Shown here piece after piece: positions 27,501-39,500 of a stretch of 64,000 bases of DNA (positions are counted from its first letter, which is position 1; the number at the start of each line of letters is the position of its first letter). A program made the translations under genes and the position numbers. Source of the stretch: Carettochelys insculpta (taxonomy: Eukaryota; Chordata; Testudines; Carettochelyidae); contig NC_134141.1 in NCBI RefSeq assembly GCF_033958435.1, positions 97,877,001 to 97,941,000 of the forward strand, written 5' to 3'. The notes below the pieces were generated by a model. That model was not told where the DNA came from, ran no database searches, and saw only the letters and a list, made by a program, of their open reading frames with translations.

Positions 27501-30500
27501 ATAGTTCTCTGAAGACATCCACGCAGTGTGCAGCGGCAGTTAGTAAGGCAAATAGGATGTTAGGAATTATTAAAAAAGGGATCGATAATAAGACAAAAGA
27601 GATCATACTTCCCCTATATAAAACTATGGTACGCCCACATCTCGAGTACTGCGTGCAGATGTGGTCTCCTCACCTCAAAAAAGATATATTGGCATTAGAA
27701 AAGGTTCAGAAAAGGGCGACTAAGATGATTAGGGGCTTGGAAAGGATCCCATATGGGGAGAGGCTAGAGAGACTGGGACTTTTCAGTTTGGAAAAAAGGC
27801 GATTGAGGGGCGATATGATAGAGGTATATAAAATCATAAATGGTGTGGAGAAAGTGAATATAGAAAAATTATTTACCTTTTCCCATAATACAAGAACTAG
27901 GGGACACCAAATGAAATTGATGGGTAGTAGGTTCAAAACTAATAAAAGGAAATTTTTCTTCACACAGCGCACAGTCAACCTGTGGAACTCCTTGCCCGAG
28001 GAGGCTGTGAAGGCCAGGACTCTATTAGGGTTTAAAAAAGAGCTTGATAAATTTTTGCAGGTTAGGTCCATAAATGGCTATTAGCCAGGGATAAAGTATG
28101 GTGCCCCAGCCTTCATAACAAGGGCAGGAGATGGATGGCAGGAGATAAATCACTTGATCATTGTCTTCTGTTCTCCTTCTCTGGGGCACCTGGCATTGGC
28201 CACCGTCGGCAGATGGGATGCTGGGCTTGATGGACCTTTGGTCTGACCCAGTATGGCCATTCTTATGTTCTTATGTTCTAACAAATATAAAGACAAGTGG
28301 CTGACAATAATTTCCTCCCAATCCCAGTCTTACTGATATAATGATGCAAGAACAATAAATATTTTTAATTAAGTCAGTCCTGCCAAAATTTCAGTATTAA
28401 TTATACCAGTACTTACAGCTATGCCAAATCTGGTTATTTTGTCCTCATTGCATTTAGTTATCACTTCATTCAAACTTGAGCCATCATGTGATTCACCATC
28501 AGTCACAACGACCATTACTTTTGTGGCTGTCGGCCGTCCACCAGATTCAGTGGAAAAGGCGTGAGCTCTGTGATTTTATTAAGAAAAAAAAACAAACCAA
28601 AACACACTAGATTTATTAAATGTGGACATATATAACATATGCCATTTTGTATGTGCATTTTAATGAATGCTTCCATCACTGACTTACAAAAAGTGCAGCT
28701 GTAGGAGTTTTTTTGTTTAATTGTAGCACCACAGACCCAGATTTTTAATGGTATTTAGGTGTTGCTGTACTCAGCATTGCAATGCACAACTGATTCAGGA
28801 TCCTAATTCGAATTTTTAAAGGGGTTTTAAGCATTTAGGAATCTAAAGCCCAGGGACTATTAATGGGATTTTGGTTCCTAAGTGCCTAAATCACTTTTGT
28901 AAATGAGATTTATGATCCTAAATCAGTAGGTGTATCACAGCAGTGCCTAAACAGGTTGAAAAATCTCGCTCAAAATCATTCATTAATAATAGCTGAACAC
29001 ATATTGCACTTTTTGCCTTAGCACTATTCCAACATCAAAACCTGAAAATTTGGGTGAGGGAACAAATATGTGAAAAAAATTGACCCACTCTATTCACAAT
29101 ACCCCCATGAGGGCAAAAGAAATCACAAAAGTTCTATTTTGCAGATATAGAAACTAAAATGAGAAAGGTCCCTCTGACACTGCTGTAAATTTGGACCCCG
29201 TTGCATTCAGAATATGGCTCTAAATGAATAACCCAACATCCCTGTGTCAAGTAGTGTTTAGAACACTATTAAAAGAGCTGTACTATTCTGAAAAATTATT
29301 GTGTAAAGCTAGCACCTGCTTATTTAACAGATCATTCCTTGTGTGTGTATTCAGAATTACTTGACTGCATAAAATAAGTTTTTTATACTTTTTACTGCTG
29401 TTAACACTGCAAAGCCAAAAGTCCCTTTGAAGAAAGGGTTTGATTCTGACCTGGTTCTCTCACAACCACCAAAGCTTTATCTTGTGAACATTTAAATGTG
29501 TGTATGCTCATTGAGTCTATGAGTAAAATTTGCGCCTTAAGTCATTTTGCATCTTTCTCAGAAGTTGATCCTTCTGAAAAGTTCTGAGCGCTTTGTTTCC
29601 CAATGGGACCAGAGGCAGTAGAGGTTGAACCTCTAGTCTGGCACTGTCTGACAACATCCGTAATCTGGCATGATTTTTAGTTAGCTAGACAACCACTCAT
29701 CATGGATGCTGCCAAGTTTTCTGTGGTCCCATAAAGTTTGTTTACAGCCACCAGTCCTGGCTGTCAGAATTCTGTGCTGTTATTTAGCTGTAATTTACCC
29801 CAAAATATCTTTAAGAGCCCAGTAAGCAGTGGAAGTGTTGGTAATGCTGCTAGACAATACTGACTTCCCATCATCTGGCAAATTCACTCATTCAACCCTG
29901 CTCAGTTCCCGAGAGTGCCAGGCTAGAGAGGTTCAACCTGTACTAAGCTCTGAAGAGGTGCTCAACACCTTCAGAAATCAGAACTTTATATGCCAAAGTA
30001 GCAAAATGGGCGTACTTTACCTTGCATAGTTAATTGCTTGGAAAGTATTAGTCAAGACTCCACTTCCTTGAAAGGTCTGTGACATTGCCTCAACAACTTC
30101 ATCTTTTGTTCTGTAGCTGTTCAAGCTGAACACGACCCTTGGTTTATTAGCATATTGAATTAAGCCCACCTAAACACCACCGCAAAAAACAATTAGATTG
30201 TCATGAATTCAAATCAACTGCACAGAATTAAAAAACCAAATCATTTGTCAAATTAGGGCACAAGAGCTGCACAGGATGAGAAGTCAAAGTGCTCTTACAA
30301 ACTGGAGGAATGGTTTAAAGTAAGATGAAATTTAATGCAGATTAAAGTTTAATACAGTAAGATGAAATTTACAGAGCACTGTATTTGGGAAGGAATAATC
30401 AGTTGCACAGACACAAAATGGAAAATGATGAATGCCTAGGAAGGAATACTAAAGAAAAAGATCTAGGGGTTATAGTGGGCCACAAACTACGTGTGAGTCA

Positions 30501-33500
30501 ACAGTGTAATAGTGTTGCAAAATAGTGAACGTCATTCTTAGACATATTAGCAAGAGTGTTATAAGCTAGACACAAGAAGTAATTTTAGCACTCAGTATTG
30601 ATAAGGACTCAACTGGAGAACCAGTTCTGGACATAACACTTTGGGAAAAATGTGGAGGAACTGGAGGCAGACACCGGAAAGCACAAATGACAAAAGGTTT
30701 ATAAAACATGACCTATCAGGAAAGATTACAAAAACTGAGCTTGTTTAGTCTGGAAACTAGAAGATTGAGAGAGACTCCATGATAACAGTCTTCAAAGTAT
30801 GTAAAAGGTCATTACAAAGAGGAGGCTGATCAATTGTTCTTCTTAACCACTGAAGAGAGGATAAGAAACCATGGTCTTAAACTACAGCAAGGAAGATTTA
30901 GGTTAGCTATTAGGAGGGTAGTTAAGCAACAGAACAAATTACCTAGAGATGTTGTATAATCTCTGGCCTTTGAAGGTACAGGAGAGGCTCCATTACCTGG
31001 CATCCAGATGGAACAGGGGTTGTGCGATAATCAAATTTTCTGGTTAGTTGAGCAGGGCCAACAGCTGACAGTGGCTAGAGGGCCAGCTCCACTCCCAAGG
31101 GATGGGGAAGCCAGCCTGCTGCCACCACCCCAGCAGAGCTGCCAGCCCTGCTCTGCTGCCCGATGGCAGCTGGTCCTGGCCAGAAGGCCAGCCTGGCAGC
31201 ACAGCCCCAGAGCACCTATTCTGTGTGGCAGTTAGTAGAAAGCACTAGTTATCAGAGTGCTGGATAACAAGGCTTTTACTGTATGTAAGACCAGGTGAGA
31301 CAAATAACTGTCAGGGATGGTCTAGATTTGTGATTCTCATACCTTTTTTTTTTTTAATCACACCCTCCTTTCTTTGTGTCTGTAGTTGTTTCTCCCACAC
31401 TTAGCTTTGAAGGCAAACCAGAGAGAGCTGCTGGCCAAGCAGCCAGCTCTGGAGTCAGCACCATGTCAGCAGCAGTACAGAAGGAAGGGAGGCAATGTAA
31501 AAAGCAATATTTGCCATCATTTTGCCACAGCAGAGTCAGCACCCCCTTGTCACCTTTATTTTTGCGCTGCTTCTGCCACGCTGAGGCTGACAGCTGGAGT
31601 TCTACCATCACCTCCAGGGAAGAGAAAGGAGATATGGAGCTTCCAGGTGAGGAACTGGTAAGTGGGAAAAGCATGAGCCTGGGCTGCCTCCCAGTGAAGG
31701 ACTGAGTGGGCGGAGAGACCAGCCCAAGCCCAGAGAGGAACTGAAGAGAAGAGGGGAAAGATAGACAAAGCCTGGTAAAATAATTCCTCCTTATCATCAG
31801 ATTAAGAACTGTTATTAAACTTTTCCCCAAATCATCACTGTCAGAGAGACGCAAGCATGGAAAATTTTGCTCCGAAGTTGTAGGCTTTGGAAAGGTTTTA
31901 CAATAACTTTACCCACACTGAAACTAGTGAACTACACAACTCTGGAGTGATAAGAGGTGTATTCTGCTCTCCATACATGAGCACAGTTTAAATTTAATGA
32001 TTGTTACAATTTTATTATAAAATAGAGAATAGAGCTTCAAGCAGCTTGGAAATAATCTAGTTCTCTCTTTTGACACAATCTTTGTACTGGAGTAAATTCA
32101 TCTAAATAAAATATTCATTTTGAAACATTAGTTAGCATTGTGACAGAAGCCCAGATCCTGAAAGATGCTGAACAGCTACAAACCTTAGTGACTCTGATGG
32201 GAGATCTAGCTATTCAGTATCTCTCAGGGTCAGACCACAGGTTAGCTTTATATTATCAAACTTAACTTCCCTTAAGTCTCTCATACATGGCTAATAAAAC
32301 TATGTTATGTCTCTTATGTTTCAAAAATTGGTTTTTTACTTACCTGAGTTTTCGTGGGGCCTATATCTAAGCCTTGGACAAATTTTTTCAAAAATTCTCT
32401 CACAGCAGTCCAGGGATAAATGCTGTTTGACTCATCGCACACAACAACAACATCTATGAAGGAGGAACAGTCTAAAAGAGAAAAGGACACTGAACACACA
32501 ATTTACACCTTGGCCGCATCTACATGTGCACACTACTTCGAAGTAGCGGCGTCAACTTTGAAATAGCGCCCGTCATGGCAACACGTGTTGGGCGCTATTT
32601 CAAAGTTGAAATCGACGTTAGGCGGCGAGACGTCGAAGTCGCTAACCCCATGAGGGGATGGGAATAGCGCCCTACTTCGAAGTTGAACGTCGAAGTAGGG
32701 CACGTGTAGACAATCCGCGTCCCGCAACATCGAAATAGTGGGGTCGGCCATGGCGGCCATCAGCTGAGGGGTTGAGAGACGCTCTCTCTCCAGCCCCTGC
32801 AGGGCTCTATGGTCACTGTGTGCAGCAGCCCTTAGCCCAGGGCTTCTGGCTGCTGCTGCTGCAGCTGGGGATCCATGCTGCATGCACAGGGTCTGCAACC
32901 AGCTGTCGGCTCTGTGGATCTTGTGTTGTTTAGTGCAACTGTGTCTGGGAGGGGCCCTTTAAGGGAGTAGCTTGCTGTTGAGTCCACCCTGTGACCCTGT
33001 CTGCAGCTGTGCCTGGCACCCTTATTTCGATGTGTGCTACTTTGGCGTGTAGACGTTCCCTCGCAGCGCCTATTTCGATGTGGTGCTGCCCAACGTCGAA
33101 GCTGAACGTCGACGTTGCCAGCCCTGGAGGACGTGTAGACGTTATTCATCAAAATAGACTATTTCGATGTCACTACATCGAAATAAGCTATTTCGATGTA
33201 GCATGCACGTGTAGACGTAGCCCTTAGGAGCCAAACCCAGCTAGGTGTTCATACTTTAGTCCACATGGAAGCAAACACACAGGAGGTTTGCCTGTGTGAG
33301 GTGAGAATAAAATCCCAGCCTGATACTGAACCCACTTATACCTGTGTTACACAGATGTAAATGCACCAAAATCAAGGAAGTTACTACCGATTTTTACCAA
33401 GTGAGATCAGACTCAAGCCTTGACTATGAACCTACGGATTTGGCTCTTTTTACACTGAACTTTAAAAAATCCAAATGTAATCACTTTAGGATTCAAGTAC

Positions 33501-36500
33501 ATGACAACATTTCTCTTCGTTTCAACTGATTTACGTATTTCTGAATCTATTTTACATGCAGTGCCTTACTTTGAAGAGCAGGTGAAAAGCTTCTTAAGAT
33601 CTGGAAACTTGAACTGATTTCGGAGCAGACTCCTGTTGCATAGTACTGACTTCCACACTGCTGGGCCCACAAGGGCCCACAAGTCTTGAAAAGTAAAATA
33701 AGAATATAAAAACAACATGTATCCTGTCATTTCACTCCTTTAGGTACCTTTATGAGAGTACCACATTCAGATACACCACAGGAGATTAGAATAGCTCTAA
33801 CAGGTAGATATTATTTTGACTGAGACTGACCACGAGGTGGCACTGTTACCGTGAGTTGGTTCTTACATTCACACACACATTATATAGAGAGAGACTGTAC
33901 ATATATACACGTGTGTGTATATGCACGTGTGTACACACAGAGTAACAGTTTGCCTTTAGTATCTACTGCAGAATACCTGTGCTACCTGTTAATGACGTGT
34001 GGCAGTGGTGGCTCATGCAGTGTGAGTTTGTGTCTACATTATGAATAAATACAATTTAAAAAACAGATTTAATAAATTTTGAATTCTTTATTGCAAACGA
34101 AAATATATTTCAAAACTGTGGTTGAGACATAACTTTTTTGTTTCTCTGTACTAACTCCAGTGTTGATCCTAAGAGGGCTGTTATAAAAATAAGGAGAAAA
34201 AGAAAAGGACAAATGTGAAGACATACTTTTAGAGACACATGGTTAGGTTCGTCCAATAAAAGATAATACCTCACTTATTTTGTGTCTCTAGTATCCTGGG
34301 ACAAATATGACTACAACAACAGTGCATAAGGCTATTTTTTGTCATTTACAACCTTTAATTTTTTTCTGTTCCTTCTATGCATCACAAGCATTCACAAGTT
34401 AAAGCACCTAATTAGAAAAATGGATTTGAAAAACAAAACTGAATATACGCTATTAAATGTATAAACAGGACTGTATGATGCACAAGAGTGGGCTCCTTTA
34501 CATACCTTCGCTAGCTTATTGATCTAAATTTGACAAACATGAAATGAGTACACCCTAAAGCTGCTCTTAGATGAGAGCTGTTCAGTAGCTTATGTGATAT
34601 GAGCAGATGTCTCCGTCAAGTTCTTGTTGCACAGGCTTCCACAACACAAGGACCAGTTCAGCCAAACCAGAGTTGATTAACAAGAAAAACAGAACCCTAG
34701 AATTTGTCTTTTCCTGACAGGTTTAAGGCATACTGATGGAAGCATGAAGAAGCTTCCAATGCCACTGTTATACTATACCTAATCTATCATTAGTCAAGAG
34801 AATACTTTCTAGTACTGACAATATAGCATCTTTCAAAAGCCCCACCTAAATACTTCTACAGAATTGTGAAACAAAGAAAAGAAGGAATGTTCTGCCCTTA
34901 GAATACAGGTTGGTTGTGTCTACACTGCATTCTGCTTTCAGAAGTAGAATGCAAATGAGCAAGATCAAAAATGCAAATGAAGCACGCCTCTATGTATCTT
35001 GCACCTCATTTGCATATTCTCACTTCCAGAAGATGCTTTTCCAGAAGCAAAGACACCCCTGTGGATGGGGTTCCTTCAAAAACAAAACCCTTCTTCCTGA
35101 AACAAAATAGTTTCCTACTTGCTCTCTATCTTGCACAGTGAATGTATTCAATTATTACAGGTAGGCTACTTAGATTATTTTATATTTTAACAAACTAAAA
35201 GCAAACAAACAAACAGCATTTTTAAGGCTCATGACAGATGGATTAATTGAACATGCTGTATGATTTACAAATCTATCCCTAGAATGGTTTGCTGGAATAT
35301 TTTAGATCAGTAGATTGCAATTGTTTATATTTTAAAAAGGGCAATTAGAACAAAATGTGACTCACTTGTGTAGGATAAACCAGGTTGACTACTGCTACTC
35401 TAGTATTCATTCTGTTACAACAGATGTGTCTTAGGCAGGAGCAGATTCAAAGGGGCTTGTGGTTTTTTTATGGTTTTGTTTGTTTTTTCTAAGGACGATG
35501 TAAAATAAAAAAAATAAAGTATACACTTTGAAGCTCTGTGTGCTGTCATCCTTCAGTACACCAGAACAGCACACGGGGGTGGGTAGAACAAAAGTAGCTT
35601 CTATGCCTGCCTTCTGCCCACAAACCATGATCCTGGGGTCAGCCAGAGGACAGTCAAAACTCTTCTGATTCCCAAAGCACCTTCTCCACTAGGGATGCCA
35701 AGAAAGTATGGTGTTGAAACACAGCACTATAAATGAGACATATATTGGCCAGCTCTGGCTCTTGGTTTTATTGTAGGCTTCAGATACCCTGCACACATTT
35801 TTGCAACTCCAGAAACATTGCATTAATGTACAAAACAATTATATTCCAATTTATCTAAAACCTGTTTTTCCTTCCTGTTAAACAATCTTAACATAATCAG
35901 ACTTGTGATATCCTGTCAGGGAATTGTACATGGATCAGGAACGCTTTTGAACAAAGAGCGTCTCAAGCGTGGGTGTGTAGATGGTACCATTTACATAATT
36001 CTACACGAAATAGCTACATTTTTTATCACTGATGTTTATAATGGGTAATAAATAATGCTGCCTCTTACATCTAAAAGGCAAAAAAATCCAGGATTTGGTC
36101 ACAGTTTTATCTCCCTAAAGCATCAAAGAATAGAGCTTTTAGTGCCAATTCCACTGAAGTATGACTGTTAAGCACAAGTAGCCCCGCTGATTTCAATGGA
36201 GTTACTTGTTTGACATTAGACATATTTTTAAGCACTGTGATCCATCAAAGCTTGTATTGGCTAAAAGAGACCAGCCATGATAATAAATTCTTGAATATAA
36301 TAACATAAGGGACAACAGAGAAAATATTATATCAAAAAGATACATGGGACATGCTGAAAAATGAAGGTTACTTGTCAGAGTTCTTCCATATGGCTCTGCA
36401 TATTCCTCCTTATGAACACTGAATTGCCTTGTGGTGCCTTACAGTAAAACACCTTCTAGCAATGTCAGAGTGCTCTTATCCTCACACCCCGTTCCTGCAC

Positions 36501-39500
36501 CATTAGGAAGCTCTCCTTCATAGACTCACTCCTCAGTACATCACGGCCGTGTCTACACTATAGTGATCTTTCAAAGGATGACCTTATGGAAGATCTCTTC
36601 CGGAAGATCTTCTTTCGAAAGAGCATGTCCACACACAAAAAGTGGACCAAAAGAGCAATCTGCTCTTTCAAAAGAAAGCATCCACACATACCCTGCTCTT
36701 TTGAAAGAATGGGCCAGGGGCTGAAAAATCTGGTACCATGAATACTGCTCTTTCAAACAAAGGTCCCCTGGAGCATCTACATATGCTTTTTTTCTGAAAG
36801 AAACTTTAGGGAAAAAGCATTTCTCCTCATTTGGGAGAGGAAAAGGGCCTCCTGAAAAAGCACTGCAAAAGGAATTCGAAAGAGCACATTTGTGGATGCT
36901 CCATTTGTTCTTCTGGAAGAGGGCCTGATTTTCCAAACGGACTTGCTAGTGTAGTGCAGTGTACCCGTAAGTGGGAATATGCAGAGCCACTTCAAGAATT
37001 TATTTTTACCTCAAACTGAAAAGAAAGTATAGTAAAGTGTCTGCTTTATATATGTGGTTTCACTACATTAGGCAGTGTATTTTGTATATGATATATAAAT
37101 CTTAAAACTGGAGTATATATGCATCATAACAGTGAATCAATAGGATAGATAAACATGTTTATCATCCACCACTTTTCTGAGCTCTCTCACTGCTGTGGTG
37201 ACTCTGAGCATAACTGTTCACAGTAGATAAACAGGCTGTACATAATGTAAACTGTAAGGAATTGTTTTTGCAGCACCTGCAGAATACAAGGATGGCATGT
37301 GATAGCTGCATTTGGAGCTAACGGAGAATGAAAGGTTTTAAAGCCATCTGAGGGTATAGAGGATCATACTTCATTTATCAAAAGACAGGATATTTTAGAG
37401 GGTCACAAAAGTAGAGTAGGATATATTTATATATATGAATTTCCATCCCAGTGCAGTTTTAACTGCCTACAGATCTCATTCATCTGTCTCTCTCTCAAGT
37501 GGTATTTTCAAAAAGCCCTCACCTATTGAAAATTAAAAGTAAAAGGGCACTAGTTTCATATTGCTTCCACTGCCTCAAAATTGGCGTAAATGTTTAACTG
37601 TAATTCTGTATTGTGAGCTAGAGAAAAATTCTGCAGCTGCCGACTGCTTTAGGCTAACATTTTTTAAAGTTGGCCATGAGATTTTATGGGCAAAAAAAAA
37701 GGCAACCAAAATTCAAAGAAAAAGACCTAATTTTGTGGTAAGATTTAGAGCTTTAGCTCTACTACTCAATCTCAATGAAGTTCGCCTTGACACCTCTCTG
37801 GGGTTCCCTTGTAGCAGTTAGGAAGTAGCTCGTACTGAAGGTGCTGCACCACACCACAGGGAATTATAAGAGTCATTCTCACTCAAGTTCCCCAGCATGC
37901 AAGCTACCACATCCCTTTGTGGGTACAGCTGGTCTTCCCCCACAAGCTGGAATGGTGAAGGTGAAGCCATGAGGACACCCAATGGGGGAGACCTATTCAC
38001 GTAAGCGGATGCTCTATCTTTGAAAATATAGACTTCTATAAAAGGCACCAGCTGGAAATTAGGAGAGAAAAACTTTTGGATTAATGGGCTCTCAGCCCAC
38101 CAGGGTAATCTGCTGTCAGGCTATGAAACATTTTGCTATCCACAGGCATGGCCTCCTACGCTTCCAGTGGTCGCGGTTCACTGTTCCTGGCCAATGAGAT
38201 CTATGGAAAGAAGAAGACCGCATGTGCCCGCAGTCTGTGCCACTTCTTGCAGCTCCCATTGGCTGGAAATGGTGAACCCCATGGCTACTGCGAGCTACAA
38301 AGGACCATGCCTACAGACAATCAACATCAGCAAAATGTCTCGTGGACCCCCACCAATTTACCCAAGTGGACTGAAATCCAAAATTTGTCATCTCCTGGAT
38401 TAACAGACTGACCTACTGCAAAAGGAACTTAGATTGAGGTTATTATAATTCACTCACATTTCGCATGACTGCTGTCAAAAGAATACAAGGAAAAAAAAAA
38501 TCAATGACTATAGCCTGGGCCATCTCCTCTTTTCTCTGCAAACTTTACTCTGTTCCCTGGGCATGCGCATTATGATACAGCCTTTAATTACAGGATCATA
38601 TACTTTTTTTTTTTGTTTGAAAAACAACACAGGATCATTGGATAGATGCAGAAGGGAGCAACTCCTAATTTACAAGTGTTTTACTTTTCAACTTAAATGA
38701 CATTTGAGGAACTTGACTTAATGTATGTTTCAAAGGTAATATGAAATATGTATTATGCTATATTCTTTAATGAAACATTTTCAGCTGAGAGTTAATTTAA
38801 AAATGAGGAAACTTTCTGCTGCTACATTTTCATCAATGGTCAGCAGTAGAAATTAATTGATTACTACTCACTCAATATAGCTTTGTCACTTACCAAAAAT
38901 CCTCCAGTTTTTGAGTTTCTTATTAGGGTCAAGCCAAGATTCATCTGTTCCTTTATTTCCGTAACATTTGGGATGCTTGTTAAAGCTAAAAATAAGAGAG
39001 ATTAAAGGGTAGCAAACCCCGCTACATAGCTATTATATTTTTCTCAGTTACAGAATCAACACTTAAGCTTAAGGAACCAGAATTTGGACGAAGTATTTTT
39101 CATAAAATTCATCCCACAAAATCTTCTGGGTCAAAACAGAAGACAGATAATTGGCATTAGAAATATGCAATATTACCTGACTTTGTCACATATTGGCTAC
39201 GTCTACAGTAGCCCCAAACTTCGAAATGGCTATGCAAATGGCCATTTCGAAGTTTACTAATGAAGCGCTGAAATACATATTCAGCACTTCATTAGAATGC
39301 GGGCGGCCACGGCACTTCGAAATTGATGCGCCTTGCCACCGCGCGGCTCCTTTTCGAAAGGACCCCGCCTACTTCGAAGTCCCCTTATTCCCATCTGGTC
39401 ATGGGAATAAGAGGACTTTGAAGTAGGCGGGGTCCTTTCGAAAAGGAGCCCCATCGGGACGAGCCGCGCGGTGGCGAGGCGCATCAATTTCAAAGTGCCG

